Source: Desulfogranum mediterraneum DSM 13871
GTDB lineage: Bacteria > Desulfobacterota > Desulfobulbia > Desulfobulbales > Desulfobulbaceae
Length of the DNA stretch: 64,000 nucleotides
Direction of reading: 5' to 3'
Assembly (NCBI RefSeq): GCF_000429965.1
Contig: NZ_AUCW01000018.1
Coordinates: 62,001-126,000, forward strand
The translations under genes and the position numbers were made by a program. Each line of letters begins with the position of its first letter. Position 1 is the first letter of the stretch. Shown in pieces: positions 16,089 through 25,418 of this stretch. The notes under the pieces are model-generated. The model worked only from the letters and a program-made list of their open reading frames with translations, did no database searches and was not told where the DNA came from.

Positions 16089-17921
16089 ATGTCCAACCAT
16101 CAGTACGACGAATCAAAGATCAAGACCCTCAGTTCGCTGGAGCATATCCGCAAACGACCGGGCATGTACATCGGCCGCCTGGGAGACGGCAGTCACCCCG
16201 ACGACGGCATCTATATCCTGCTCAAGGAAGTCATCGACAATGCCGTTGATGAGTTCATCATGGGATTCGGTAAGCGAGTCGAGGTCGGTGTCGAAGACAC
16301 CGGCATGTGCCGGATCCGCGACTATGGCCGGGGTATCCCCCTGGGCAAGGTGGTGGAGTGTGTCTCGGTGATCAACACCGGCGCCAAGTACAACACCGAT
16401 GTCTTTCAGTTTTCCGTCGGGCTCAACGGGGTGGGTACCAAGGCGGTCAACGCCCTCTCCACCAGCTTTACGGTCTGTGCCTTCCGGGACGGGGCCTTTA
16501 AACGGGCGACCTTCTCCCATGGCACCCTGGTGAGTGAAGAGGAGGGGGAGAGCGCAGAGAAGAACGGTACCCTGATCGAGTTTTATCCGGACCCGGACCT
16601 GTTCCCCAACTATGTCTATGACCCGGCCTATATCGAACAGCGGCTCTGGCGTTACGCCTATCTTAACGCCGGTCTCACCCTCCAGTGGGGGGAGCTGACC
16701 TTCTTCTCCAAGAACGGGCTCCAGGATCTGTTGGAGCGGGAGGTGAACAGTAACGGCATCTACAACCCGGTCCACTTTGTCGACCCGACCCTGGAGTTTG
16801 CCTTCACCCATACCGATGACTACAGCGAGGTCTACTTCTCCTTTGTCAACGGCACCTATACCAGCGAGGGCGGCACCCATCTCTCTGCCTTTCGCGAGGG
16901 CTTGCTCAAGGGGGTCAACGAGTTCAGCGGCAAGAAATTCAATGGTCAGGATGTGCGTGGCGGGATGGTGGGGGTCTTTGCGGTCAAGGTCCAGGAGCCG
17001 GTTTTTGAATCCCAGACCAAGAACAAACTGGGCAACACCGACATCCGTTCGGCCATCGTCACCACGGTCAAGGATGCGGTGGCCAACCACCTCTACATGA
17101 ACCAGGAGTTTGCCGAACTGCTGATGGATAAGGTCCAGCGCAACGAACGGGTTCGACGGGAACTCCAGTCGGTGCGGCGGGAGGCCAAGGCCAAGGCCAA
17201 GAAGGTGGCCCTGAAGATACCCCAGCTCAAGGACTGCAAGTACCACCCCAGCCGGCAGAAGCCCTCCAAGAAGGGACGGCAGAACATGCTCTTCATCACC
17301 GAGGGGCAGTCGGCGGCCGGCTCCATCGTCAGCTCCCGGGATCCCATGACCCAGGCGGTCTTCTCCATCAAGGGCAAGCCCATGAATGTCCTGGGGCAAC
17401 GGCTGGACCTGCTCTACAGAAACGATGAGATGTACTCCCTGATGCGGGCCCTGGACATCGAGGATTCCATCTCCAACCTGCGCTTTGACCAGGTGATCCT
17501 GGCCACGGATGCCGATGTGGACGGCCTGCATATCCGTAACCTCTTGCTCACCTTCTTCCTCCACTACTTTGAACCCCTGATCAAGTTCGGCCATGTCTTT
17601 ATCCTGGAGACCCCCATCTTCAGGGTACGCAACAAGAAGAAGACCATCTACTGCTACTCCGATGAAGAGAAGGAAGCTGCCTTTGACGAGCTCAAGGTCA
17701 ACGGCAGGGGGGAAAAGTCCATCGAGATGACCCGCTTCAAGGGCCTGGGCGAGATCTCCCCTCCGGAGTTTAAACAGTTTATCGGTGCAGATATGCGGAT
17801 CAAGCAGGTCAGGATCGACTCGCTCAGTGAGGTCAGCCGGGTGCTCAAGTTCTACATGGGCAAGAACACCCCGGAACGGCGCCAGTATATCATGGATCAT
17901 CTGACATTGAGGCCGGTATGA
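16089..17921 (+). CDS. parE: DNA topoisomerase IV subunit B (ParE)
   Basis: The 610-residue ATPase subunit of a type IIA topoisomerase. The GHKL motifs are EVIDNAVDEF (47-56), GRGIPLG (80-86) and GLNGVGTKAVNALS (111-124). The TOPRIM domain has ITEGQSAAGS (near 404) and DADVDGLHIR (near 473). EGQSAAG replaces the EGDSAGG of canonical GyrB, a form I associate with ParE-like proteins of Bacteroidetes type. It decatenates chromosomes with ParC, whose ATG overlaps this stop by four bases. The fused pair with ParC supports topoisomerase IV rather than gyrase. Confidence 0.9.
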   Translation: MSNHQYDESKIKTLSSLEHIRKRPGMYIGRLGDGSHPDDGIYILLKEVIDNAVDEFIMGFGKRVEVGVEDTGMCRIRDYGRGIPLGKVVECVSVINTGAKYNTDVFQFSVGLNGVGTKAVNALSTSFTVCAFRDGAFKRATFSHGTLVSEEEGESAEKNGTLIEFYPDPDLFPNYVYDPAYIEQRLWRYAYLNAGLTLQWGELTFFSKNGLQDLLEREVNSNGIYNPVHFVDPTLEFAFTHTDDYSEVYFSFVNGTYTSEGGTHLSAFREGLLKGVNEFSGKKFNGQDVRGGMVGVFAVKVQEPVFESQTKNKLGNTDIRSAIVTTVKDAVANHLYMNQEFAELLMDKVQRNERVRRELQSVRREAKAKAKKVALKIPQLKDCKYHPSRQKPSKKGRQNMLFITEGQSAAGSIVSSRDPMTQAVFSIKGKPMNVLGQRLDLLYRNDEMYSLMRALDIEDSISNLRFDQVILATDADVDGLHIRNLLLTFFLHYFEPLIKFGHVFILETPIFRVRNKKKTIYCYSDEEKEAAFDELKVNGRGEKSIEMTRFKGLGEISPPEFKQFIGADMRIKQVRIDSLSEVSRVLKFYMGKNTPERRQYIMDHLTLRPV

Positions 17922-19933
17922 GTGAACTCGTAGAGCACCGCCAGGGAAAGCTGCATCAGCTCTTTGATTCCAACTTCCTGGAATATACCTCCTATGTGAT
18001 CCGGGAACGGGCCATCCCTGACGTGGATGACGGCCTCAAGCCGGTCCAGCGGCGGATCCTCCAGACCCTCTACAACATGGATGACGGTCGCTTTCACAAG
18101 GTGGCCAATGTGGTGGGGGAGACCATGAAGCTCCACCCCCACGGTGACCAGTCCATCTTTGCTGCCCTGGTCAACCTGGCCAACAAGGAGTACCTGATCG
18201 AGCGTCAGGGCAACTTCGGTAACATCTTTACCGGCGACCAGGCCTCGGCGCCCCGTTATATCGAGTGTCGACTTACCCCCCTGGCCCGGGAGACCCTGTT
18301 CAACCCGGATCTGACCGAATTCATCGACTCCTATGACGGCAGGATGGCGGAACCGGTCTGTCTGCCGGTGAAGATCCCTCTGCTGCTGCTCCTGGGTGCC
18401 GAGGGTATAGCCGTGGGCATGGCCACCAAGATCATGCCCCATAACTTCAACGAACTGCTCCAGGCCCAGATCGATTACCTCCAGGGCCGGGAGTTCACCC
18501 TTTACCCTGATTTTCCCAGGGGCGGGATCATCGATGTCAGCGACTATGACCACGGCAACGGCCGGATCCGCTGTCGGGCCAGGATCGAACAGCCTGATTC
18601 CAAGACCATTCACATCACCGAGCTGCCCTACAACATCACCACCCATACCCTGATCGATTCCATCGAACGGGCGGCCAAGAACGGTAAGCTCAAGGTGGCC
18701 TCGGTCAACGACTACACCGCCGAACAGGTGGAGGTGGAGATCAAGCTGCCCCGCGGCATCCATGCCGAAGAGACCATCGACGCCCTCTACGCCTTCACCG
18801 ACTGCGAGGTCAGTGTCTCCCCCAGCCTGATTGCCATCGAAGAGGCCATGCCCAGGCAGATCAAGGTGGAAGAGGCGCTGGCACGCAGTACCGATCGTCT
18901 GGTGGCCAACCTTACCAGGGAACTTGAAGTCGAGCTGGGTCGCCTCCAGGCCAAGTGGCATGCCCGCAAACTGGAGCAGATCTTCATCGAGGAGCGGATC
19001 TATAAGCGGATCGAGGAGGAGACCAGCTACAAGGCGGTGATCAGTGTGGTCCGCCAGGGCCTGCTGCCCTTTGCCGACGAGCTGCAGCGCAAGGTGGTGA
19101 CCGCTGATATCGAGCGCTTGCTGGAGATCAAGATCAGACGGATCTCCCGTTACGATATCAAGCGGCAGCAGAAGGAGCTGGCCGAGATCACCAAGGGAAT
19201 CGAGACCATCAGCGGCCATCTCAAGGATATGGTGGTATATACCACCAACTATATCCAGGGGTTGCTGAACAAGTTCGGCCAGTTCTATCCACGCAAGAGC
19301 AAGCTCGGCACCCTGGGAGAGGTGGATGCCCGCGCCGCGGCCCTCTCCAACCTCAGCCTGGTCTATCAGAAGGAGAGCGGTTTCCTCGGCTGCAAGCTGA
19401 AGGTGGAACACCCGCGCAAGGACGTGGAGCTGGCCTGTTCCGAGTATGATCGGATCCTGCTGATCTTTAAGAACGGCAGCTACAAGGTGGTGAGTGTCCC
19501 GGAAAAGCTGTTCATCGGCAGTGAGCTCTATTGGATGGGGTTGGTCCAGCCTGAGCAGACCTTTAACCTGATCTACCGTAACGGCTTGGAGAACCTGACC
19601 TATATCAAGCGCTTCAAGACGCCTAAGTTCATCCTCAACCGGGAGTATCAGCTCTTTGAGGAGCATAAACGCTCGGCTATCCTCTTCCTGGTCACCGGGG
19701 AGACAGATATCCGGGCCCGGGTCAGTCTGGTCCCCTCTTCCAGGGCCCGCTACAACAGTCAGGAGATCGAGTTTAACGACTACCTGCTCAAGGGTCCCAC
19801 GGCCAAGGGCAAGCGGGTCTCCAACCGGGTTGTCCGCCGGGTCAGCAACCTCACCGGTACCCCCAGGAAAACGGCCACCGTCCCGGCTGAGCTGCCAGGT
19901 TTTGCCCCCAAGAAAGAGGACACTGCTGACTAG
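17918..19933 (+). CDS. parC: DNA topoisomerase IV subunit A (ParC)
   Basis: The 671-residue DNA-cleaving subunit. The N-terminal winged-helix region has RAIPDVDDGLKPVQRRIL (31-48) and HPHGDQSI (73-80), and the DNA-linking tyrosine is Tyr114 in SAPRYIEC. A coiled-coil region (about 320-420) and a C-terminal beta-pinwheel-like part (about 470-640) follow. The C-terminal domain is shorter than in GyrA and I see no GyrA box, in agreement with a ParC assignment. The tail is basic. The gene is convergent with the thiamine operon, whose terminator lies just beyond its stop. Confidence 0.9.
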   Translation: MSELVEHRQGKLHQLFDSNFLEYTSYVIRERAIPDVDDGLKPVQRRILQTLYNMDDGRFHKVANVVGETMKLHPHGDQSIFAALVNLANKEYLIERQGNFGNIFTGDQASAPRYIECRLTPLARETLFNPDLTEFIDSYDGRMAEPVCLPVKIPLLLLLGAEGIAVGMATKIMPHNFNELLQAQIDYLQGREFTLYPDFPRGGIIDVSDYDHGNGRIRCRARIEQPDSKTIHITELPYNITTHTLIDSIERAAKNGKLKVASVNDYTAEQVEVEIKLPRGIHAEETIDALYAFTDCEVSVSPSLIAIEEAMPRQIKVEEALARSTDRLVANLTRELEVELGRLQAKWHARKLEQIFIEERIYKRIEEETSYKAVISVVRQGLLPFADELQRKVVTADIERLLEIKIRRISRYDIKRQQKELAEITKGIETISGHLKDMVVYTTNYIQGLLNKFGQFYPRKSKLGTLGEVDARAAALSNLSLVYQKESGFLGCKLKVEHPRKDVELACSEYDRILLIFKNGSYKVVSVPEKLFIGSELYWMGLVQPEQTFNLIYRNGLENLTYIKRFKTPKFILNREYQLFEEHKRSAILFLVTGETDIRARVSLVPSSRARYNSQEIEFNDYLLKGPTAKGKRVSNRVVRRVSNLTGTPRKTATVPAELPGFAPKKEDTAD

Positions 19934-19970
19934 GCCTCGCTGCCCCGTCCATCCTGCCAGAAAAACAGGC

Positions 19971-20017
19971 TAAAAAAAAGCCGGTCGCCCCGGCCTGAGG
20001 CTGGGGCGACCGGCTTA
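19971..20017 (-). terminator. Intrinsic terminator of the thiamine operon
   Basis: On the minus strand a GC-rich hairpin with arms AGCCGGTCGCCCC and GGGGCGACCGGCT (19979-20016, short loop) is followed directly by a run of T, seen as the A tract at 19972-19979 on the plus strand. The polarity fits thiC termination. On the plus strand no T run follows the hairpin, so it should not be efficient for parC. Confidence 0.85.
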
Positions 20018-20064
20018 GCCACTCCCTCTCCGGAGGAGGGGGGGGCGACCGGATGTAGGCGTCT

Positions 20065-21360
20065 TTAGATGGAGGTCTTTTCCAGGATCTCCCGGCTGCG
20101 CTTTACCGCACAGAGGTCACCGCACATGGTGCAGACGTCCTCGTCAATGGGCTGGGAAGACTTACGATAGGCCCGGGCCTTCTCCGGATCCATGGAGAGC
20201 TCGAACATCTTCTCCCAATCCAGTTCCTTCCTGGCATGGCTCATGGCGTTGTCCCAGTCGATGGCGCCAGGGATGCCCTTGGCCACGTCGGCGGCATGGG
20301 CTGCGATCCTGGAGGCGATGATGCCCTCCTTCATATCCTGCTCATCCGGGAGGCGGAGGTGTTCCGCCGGGGTGACGTAGCAGAGGAAATCGGCGCCATA
20401 GGTGGCGGCCAGGGCGCCGCCTATGGCGGAGGTGATGTGATCGTAGCCTGGGGCCACGTCGGTGACAATGGGACCCAGGACATAGAAGGGCGCACCGTGA
20501 CAGAGCTTTTTCTCCAGCTGCATGTTGGAGACCACCTCGTTGAGGGGCACATGGCCGGGGCCTTCGATCATCACCTGGACATCTTGCTCCCAGGAGCGCT
20601 TGGTCAGCTCGCCCAAGACGATCAACTCCTGGATCTGGGCCGCATCGGTGGAGTCGTGGAGACTGCCCGGACGGAGGCCGTCTCCCAGGCTCAGGGTAAC
20701 GTCATACTGGCGACAGATCTCCAGCAGCCGGTCATAGTGCTCGTAAAAGGGGTTCTCGGCGTCGTTCTCCTCCATCCAGTGAAGCAGCAGGGAACCGCCA
20801 CGGCTGACCACGTTGGTCAGGCGGGGGTTGTTCTTCAGCCGTTCCACGGCGGTACGGGTCAGGCCGGCGTGGATGGTCAGGAAATCCACCCCGTCCTCGG
20901 CATGCATCTTGACCACATCAAAGAAGTCGTCCACGGTGATTGCGGGTACATTCTTGCCGTAGCGGGCAACCGCATCGTAGACCGGCACGGTGCCGATCAT
21001 GGCCGGGCAGACCTCCACGGTCCGCTTGCGGAATGCCTGGGTATCGCCAAAGGTGCTCAGGTCCATGATGGCGTCGGCCTTGAGTTCCACCGAACGATGG
21101 ACCTTGACCAGCTCGGCGTCTACGTTACAGCAGTCCTCGGAGACGCCCAGGTTGACGTTGATCTTGGTGCGCAGGCCGGAACCGATACCGCAACCCACCA
21201 GGTTGGGGTGGTTATGGTTGGCAGGGATGACAACCTGGCCGGCAGCCAACTTGCTCAAAAGCTCGGACTCGGAGATGGCCTCAGAGGCCAGCACGTCCTT
21301 CATCTGCTTGGTGACAATGCCCTGGCGGGCGGCATCCATCTGGGTGGTATAGTTGCTCAT
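20065..21360 (-). CDS. thiC: Phosphomethylpyrimidine synthase ThiC
   Basis: ThiC is the radical-SAM enzyme that rearranges aminoimidazole ribotide into HMP phosphate for thiamine. The product of 431 residues is the short form found in many anaerobes and archaea, lacking the N-terminal extension of E. coli ThiC. The C-terminal cluster motif CTMCGDLC (CxxC with a third Cys four residues on) binds the 4Fe-4S cluster. [27 protein letters not shown] and [12 protein letters not shown] are core family blocks. ATG 21360 has TTGGAGA placed six bases before it; the TTG at 21372 is part of that site. It is the last gene of the operon. Confidence 0.95.
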   Translation of the reverse strand: MSNYTTQMDAARQGIVTKQMKDVLASEAISESELLSKLAAGQVVIPANHNHPNLVGCGIGSGLRTKINVNLGVSEDCCNVDAELVKVHRSVELKADAIMDLSTFGDTQAFRKRTVEVCPAMIGTVPVYDAVARYGKNVPAITVDDFFDVVKMHAEDGVDFLTIHAGLTRTAVERLKNNPRLTNVVSRGGSLLLHWMEENDAENPFYEHYDRLLEICRQYDVTLSLGDGLRPGSLHDSTDAAQIQELIVLGELTKRSWEQDVQVMIEGPGHVPLNEVVSNMQLEKKLCHGAPFYVLGPIVTDVAPGYDHITSAIGGALAATYGADFLCYVTPAEHLRLPDEQDMKEGIIASRIAAHAADVAKGIPGAIDWDNAMSHARKELDWEKMFELSMDPEKARAYRKSSQPIDEDVCTMCGDLCAVKRSREILEKTSI

Positions 21361-21439
21361 GAAATTCTCCAAAAATAATCCGTAAGAAAGGAATAATCCG
21401 TTCCCCGCTCTCTTTTGGCGGAAGAATCGGGGCTCACTG

Positions 21440-22084
21440 TTACTGGTTAAAACTCTGATTCAGGGTGCGGACCATGGCCGGGATATCCTCGGCCCCGACG
21501 ATCTCGCTGACCAGGCAGACGCTTTCGGCGCCGCGGCCGGTGACCTCGGTGATGGTGTCCTCCTTGATGCCGCCGATGGCCACAAAGGGCAGATCCGAGT
21601 GGTTGACCGCGTAGTCCAGGTACTCCAGACCCACGGGTGCACAGACATCCTCCTTGGTCTGGGTGGCATAGATGGGGCCCACCCCGATATAGTCTGCGCC
21701 AACCGTGGCGGCAGCGTCGGCCTGGGCCGGGGAGTGGGTGGAGAGGCCGATCAGCTTATCAGGGCCGAGCAGGCGGCGCACCGCCTCCACCGGCAGGTCA
21801 TCCTGGCCCACATGGACGCCGTCGGCATCCACCAACTGGGCGATGTCCACGAAGTCGTTGACGATAAAAACAACCCCGTGATTTCTGGTAAGCTCCCTGA
21901 TCTGCCGACACTCCTCAAGGATGGACTGGTAGCTCTTCAGGTGTCTCTTTTCCCGATACTGGATCACCTTGATGCCGCCGTCGATCATTGCCCGGGCAAC
22001 CTCCAGGTTGGAACGACCCTGGGAGAGTCGTTCGGCGGTGATCCCGTAGAGACCAGAGGGGAGGGTAGGTTTAGCTCTATTCAT
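21440..22084 (-). CDS. thiE: Thiamine-phosphate synthase ThiE
   Basis: A 214-residue TIM-barrel enzyme joining HMP pyrophosphate and thiazole phosphate to thiamine phosphate. Visible landmarks are GLYGIT (12-17), IQYREK (residues near 41), [45 protein letters not shown] and VAIGGI. All phosphate-binding loops are intact. The start overlaps the thiF stop by eight bases. No thiD, thiM or thiL gene is present in the window, so HMP phosphorylation must be encoded elsewhere. Confidence 0.94.
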   Translation of the reverse strand: MNRAKPTLPSGLYGITAERLSQGRSNLEVARAMIDGGIKVIQYREKRHLKSYQSILEECRQIRELTRNHGVVFIVNDFVDIAQLVDADGVHVGQDDLPVEAVRRLLGPDKLIGLSTHSPAQADAAATVGADYIGVGPIYATQTKEDVCAPVGLEYLDYAVNHSDLPFVAIGGIKEDTITEVTGRGAESVCLVSEIVGAEDIPAMVRTLNQSFNQ

Positions 22085-22613
22085 GCTGTGTACCGTGTTG
22101 AAGGAGTATTGCCGTCATCCGGGCAGCCACGGCCAGTACCTTATGGGCATAGAGCCGGTTGGTGCTGCAGTCGCTGACCATGTCGCCGACAATATGACAG
22201 TTGCCCAGACGCCGGCTGGTGATGGTGTCCACCTCCAGGCCTGCGATACCGCTGGCTGAGACCACCAGGGATTTACCGCTGCTGAACTGTTCCAGGATCA
22301 TCTTCTTGTCATCACCGTTGTCCAGCCCCTCGACAATGGGATCACAGTCTGCAAACAGGGACTCGATGTTGGCCGGGGTGATGGTCTCCACCACCGTGGT
22401 GATTTCCACCTCCGGATTGATCCGGGTCAGGTTCCGGGCCAGGGTCTCCACCTTGAGCCCGCCCACCTGATCGGCGAAGTAGAACTGCCGGTTCAGGTTG
22501 GAGGGCTCGATCCGGTCAAAATCGACGATCTTCAGGCAGGTAACCCCGCTGCGGACCAGGTTGACGGCCACGTTGGAGCCGATCCCGCCTGCCCCGGCGA
22601 TACCGATCATCAT
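22077..22613 (-). CDS. thiF: Sulfur carrier protein adenylyltransferase ThiF (short form)
   Basis: An E1-like enzyme that adenylates the C-terminal Gly of ThiS so sulfur can be loaded. The 178-residue length identifies the compact ThiF type common beside thiSGH in anaerobes, starting directly with the nucleotide loop MIGIAGAGGIGSNVA and keeping the DFDRIEPSNLNRQ block. It lacks the zinc-binding C-terminal region of the longer MoeB/ThiF proteins. The ATG overlaps the thiH stop (ATGATGA). Confidence 0.92.
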   Translation of the reverse strand: MMIGIAGAGGIGSNVAVNLVRSGVTCLKIVDFDRIEPSNLNRQFYFADQVGGLKVETLARNLTRINPEVEITTVVETITPANIESLFADCDPIVEGLDNGDDKKMILEQFSSGKSLVVSASGIAGLEVDTITSRRLGNCHIVGDMVSDCSTNRLYAHKVLAVAARMTAILLQHGTQHE

Positions 22614-23719
22614 ATGCCCCGGTCCCAGTCCTTGTAGATCGTCTGGTAGCCGTGGGCGCTGATGGCCTCGGCCACCTGGACCACACTGCGGTCGTCGGTG
22701 ATCTCAAACTGGGGAGGATCCCGGTCCTCCTCCATGGAGTAGCCGCCTACGCTGGTGCAGACCCCGGCGGAAAAGCGGGTGGCTCCCAGTTGGATCAGGT
22801 TATCCCGCATCCTGGCGTTCTCACGGGTGGAAACCGTGACCCCGAAACGGGGCTGGAACAGGCGCAGGGCCAGGAGGAACTGGACAAAGGTCCGGTCATC
22901 CACCGGATAGTCTGGCTGGAACTCGCAGTCTGCCGGATTGAAGCGGGGCAGGGAGATCGAGATCTCGGTGTCGATATAGCGCCGGTCCAGGTAGTCGGCG
23001 TGCAGGCCGGTGAAAAAGAACTCACTCCTTTTTTCCCCAAGCCCTAAGAGAGCCCCGATGTTGACCATCCGCATTCCGGCCTTGGCGCCCCGCTCCGGGC
23101 CGTCCAGACGGTAGCGGTAGTCCCGCTTCTTGCCGCGGAGATGGACCTGTTTGTAGAGCTCCTCGTTGTAGGTCTCCTGGAAGAGGGTGAGTCCATCGAC
23201 GCCTGCCTGCTGCATCTGGCGATACTCGTCGGTATCCATGGGAAATATCTCGATGGATACCGAGGCAAAGTGCTTCTTCAAACAGGCCACCGCCTCCAGC
23301 AGGTACTCCATGGGGGTCACGGCCTTGGCCTCACCGGTGAGCATCAGCAGGTGCTGGATTCCGGTCTCGGCGATGGCCCGGGCCTCCAGGTCGATCTCCT
23401 CCAGGTTGAGCTTGCGGCGCTTGATGGAGTTGGAGGTGTTAAATCCGCAGTAGATGCACTGATTGGAGCAGTAGTTGGAGATATAGAGCGGTGCAAAGAG
23501 CTGGATGGTCCGACCGAAGTACTGGACCGTGAGTCGATTGGCCTTTTCGGCAATCAGCTCCAGGTGATTGGCCGCCTCCGGGCTGAGCAGGGTCAGGAAA
23601 TCCAGGGGTTGGAGGGTATCCTTGGCCACCACCTGATGCACCTCCTCGGCGCTGATCCCAGCAAAAAAATCCTCAAAGGGAAAATCTTGATACTGTTGGA
23701 CTATTTCATAAAATGACAT
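22610..23719 (-). CDS. thiH: 2-iminoacetate synthase ThiH
   Basis: A radical-SAM tyrosine lyase that supplies dehydroglycine for thiazole formation; it replaces the oxygen-dependent ThiO route and so fits an anaerobe. The cluster motif reads CSNQCIYC (CxxxCxxC), followed by GFNTSNSIKR, and the LTGEAK and SISLPRFNPA blocks are present. Start ATG 23719 has AGGAGG seven bases upstream and yields 369 residues, while an in-frame ATG at 23749 would overlap thiG. The neighbours ThiG and ThiS form the thiazole synthase it feeds. Confidence 0.94.
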   Translation of the reverse strand: MSFYEIVQQYQDFPFEDFFAGISAEEVHQVVAKDTLQPLDFLTLLSPEAANHLELIAEKANRLTVQYFGRTIQLFAPLYISNYCSNQCIYCGFNTSNSIKRRKLNLEEIDLEARAIAETGIQHLLMLTGEAKAVTPMEYLLEAVACLKKHFASVSIEIFPMDTDEYRQMQQAGVDGLTLFQETYNEELYKQVHLRGKKRDYRYRLDGPERGAKAGMRMVNIGALLGLGEKRSEFFFTGLHADYLDRRYIDTEISISLPRFNPADCEFQPDYPVDDRTFVQFLLALRLFQPRFGVTVSTRENARMRDNLIQLGATRFSAGVCTSVGGYSMEEDRDPPQFEITDDRSVVQVAEAISAHGYQTIYKDWDRGI

Positions 23720-23745
23720 GGCTGCCTCCTGGGCAGAGGATGGGA

Positions 23746-24516
23746 TCAATCAAGAAAACCGGTCAGGGGTGATGAGGCCCTGGCTGTGAGGCTGGTCTCT
23801 GCAGATTCGGCCAGATAGGCGGCGCGGCCGGCACGGACGGCCAGATCAAAGGCCTGACCCATGACCTCCGGATCGCGGGCCGTGGCAATGGCGGTGTTGA
23901 CCAGGACGGCATCGGCGCCCATCTCCATGGCTGCAGCTGCCTGGGAAGGCAGGCCGATACCGGCATCAACGATCACCGGTACGCTGCAGTTTTCGATGAG
24001 CATGGCCAAAAGCGGTTTGGTCTCCAGGCCCCGATTGGTACCGATGGGCGCACCCAGGGGCATGATCGCAGCAGCTCCTGCCGATTCCAGCCGTTTGGCC
24101 AGGGGCAGGTCAGGCAGCACATAGGGAAGGACCACAAAGCCCTCCTCGGCCAGAATCTCGGTGGCCTTGAGGGTCTCGTAGTTGTCCGGCATCAGGTACT
24201 TGGAATCGGTGATCACCTCGATCTTGATAAAGTTGCCGCAACCGGCTTCCCTGGCGATCCTGGCGACCCGGACGGCCTGTTCGGCGGTACGTGCACCAGA
24301 GGTGTTGGGCAACAGGGTGACCGTATTTGGGATGAAGTTAAGGATATTCTCGGTCTCAGAAGTGAGGTCGATCCGCCTGAGGGCTACGGTGATCATCTCC
24401 GAGCCGCTGGCAGCGAGCATCTGGGGGATCTGGCTGTTGGCGGCAAACTTACCGGTACCGGTGAAGAGGCGGTTGGTAAAGGTCTTCTCACCCAGGGTGA
24501 GGGCTGTGTCTGACAT
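23746..24516 (-). CDS. thiG: Thiazole synthase ThiG
   Basis: The 256-residue TIM-barrel enzyme that assembles thiazole phosphate from DXP, dehydroglycine and ThiS thiocarboxylate. Markers are [12 protein letters not shown] near the N-terminus, [24 protein letters not shown] (the catalytic Lys is in KIEVI), [12 protein letters not shown] and [29 protein letters not shown]. The start lies three bases after the thiS stop. The complete set of blocks argues against any loss of function. Confidence 0.95.
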   Translation of the reverse strand: MSDTALTLGEKTFTNRLFTGTGKFAANSQIPQMLAASGSEMITVALRRIDLTSETENILNFIPNTVTLLPNTSGARTAEQAVRVARIAREAGCGNFIKIEVITDSKYLMPDNYETLKATEILAEEGFVVLPYVLPDLPLAKRLESAGAAAIMPLGAPIGTNRGLETKPLLAMLIENCSVPVIVDAGIGLPSQAAAAMEMGADAVLVNTAIATARDPEVMGQAFDLAVRAGRAAYLAESAETSLTARASSPLTGFLD

Positions 24517-24519
24517 GGT

Positions 24520-24717
24520 TCATCCTCCTCCGACAAAGCTGAGCAGTTCAAGAACATCATCTTGGCTGAGACGGGTCTGTGCCCACTGCTGCTGTCGGAC
24601 AATTTGACTGTTATGCTCTACCACCAGTGATTCCCTGGGCAGTTCAAGCTCGCTGATGAGTTCGTCCAGGGTGGTGGCGTTGATTTGGGTGGCTTGTCCA
24701 TTGATCTGTAGCTGCAT
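24520..24717 (-). CDS. thiS: Sulfur carrier protein ThiS
   Basis: A 65-residue ubiquitin-like protein ending in FVGGG, where the terminal Gly-Gly is adenylated and thiocarboxylated. The start MQLQINGQ at 24717 is preceded by AGAGGA and matches ThiS length; an in-frame ATG at 24765 lies in the terminator hairpin and is excluded. It is the first gene of the operon and directly follows the riboswitch and attenuator. Confidence 0.93.
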   Translation of the reverse strand: MQLQINGQATQINATTLDELISELELPRESLVVEHNSQIVRQQQWAQTRLSQDDVLELLSFVGGG

Positions 24718-24734
24718 ACCTATTTCCTCTGCGC

Positions 24735-24773
24735 AAAAAAAAAGCCGCCTACCCGGCACGGGCAAGCGGCTTA
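24735..24773 (-). terminator. Riboswitch-controlled attenuator terminator before thiS
   Basis: On the minus strand a hairpin with arms AAGCCGCTTGCCC and GGGTAGGCGGCTT is followed by nine T (A run at 24735-24743 on plus). It ends about 18 bases before the thiS ATG. The 5' arm AGCCGCTT can pair instead with AAGCGGCT located just after the riboswitch core (about 24809-24816), giving a mutually exclusive anti-terminator. Confidence 0.9.
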
Positions 24774-24805
24774 AATATCAACAGTGTAATCACAGGTGAT
24801 TCAAT

Positions 24806-24893
24806 GTGAGCCGCTTTCCTTCGCCGGTATTACCCGGATCAGGTTCTAAGGGTTGGATCGTGTTCCTCTCAGCAAAGAATGCACCCCTAGCGA
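24806..24893 (-). ncRNA. TPP riboswitch (THI element)
   Basis: Read on the minus strand, the region contains the conserved THI-box parts in order: GGGGTGC, CTGAGA, ACCCTTAGAACCTGATC and GGTAATACCGGCGAAGG. These form the pyrimidine- and pyrophosphate-binding helices of the TPP aptamer. It lies between a readable promoter and an attenuator upstream of thiS, so thiamine pyrophosphate should cause premature termination of the whole thi operon. Confidence 0.96.
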
Positions 24894-24901
24894 TTGGCGT
24901 C

Positions 24902-24930
24902 TTAATATCCGGGTTCGTGGCCTTTGTCAA
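24902..24930 (-). promoter_or_regulatory. Sigma-70-type promoter of the thiamine operon
   Basis: On the minus strand TTGACA (24930-24925) and TATTAA (24907-24902) are separated by exactly 17 bases. A start of transcription near 24895 would fall at the first bases of the TPP aptamer, which supports the assignment. Confidence 0.8.
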
Positions 24931-25025
24931 CTGCTTATGGAAAAAAAGATGGAGGAAAGAGGGGCGCTGCAGGGACGTGCTCAAGGGGGAGGCAGAGGGA
25001 GATGGGCTCCAGGAGACTGGCTTGA

Positions 25026-25418
25026 CTAGAAATTGTCAGGAAAGGCGTTGGAGTCGCGGCGATAGAACTTATGGGAACCGTAGCGGGCGACAAAGGTCAT
25101 ATCTGCTGCCCAGTGGGGATTGACCCGCAGGTGGTGGTAGTAGGTGGACCCCTGGGTAAAGTCAGGGGTGGTCAGGGCCTTGAGGGCCATGCTCAGGCTC
25201 TGCTGAAAGGCATTGATCTCGGTGGGCAGGTAGGATCGCTTCTGTTGGGTCCAGCTGAACTGGTAAGGGGCCCTGACGATCTCGGCAACGCTCTTCTGGC
25301 GGATGATGGCCCGGTTCAAGGTGACATGGGCCACGGCCAGTTGGCCGATCTCAGGTTCCCCCCGGGCCTCATGATAGATGTTGAGGGTCAGCCACAGTAA
25401 TCCTTCCAAAAAACTCAT
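25026..25418 (-). CDS. SleB-like cell wall hydrolase
   Basis: A 130-residue Hydrolase_2 (SleB/CwlJ) domain protein. The catalytic Glu is in NIYHEARGEPEIGQLAV, followed by HVTLNR, FSWT and the conserved C-terminal HKFYRR segment. Such proteins are lytic transglycosylase-like enzymes that act on murein, in spores or in vegetative remodelling. The ATG at 25418 begins where homology begins. The in-frame extension to 25790 is compositionally odd and probably not translated, so no signal peptide is evident and export is unclear. It starts just upstream of the thi promoter, on the same strand. Confidence 0.75.
   Translation of the reverse strand: MSFLEGLLWLTLNIYHEARGEPEIGQLAVAHVTLNRAIIRQKSVAEIVRAPYQFSWTQQKRSYLPTEINAFQQSLSMALKALTTPDFTQGSTYYHHLRVNPHWAADMTFVARYGSHKFYRRDSNAFPDNF

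Noticed and set aside
16113-17900. 595-codon open frame antisense to parE
   Set aside because: It mirrors the parE codons, has no family features, and parE has all type IIA topoisomerase motifs. High-GC genes commonly create such antisense frames. The same holds for the frame at 17897-19666 across parC.
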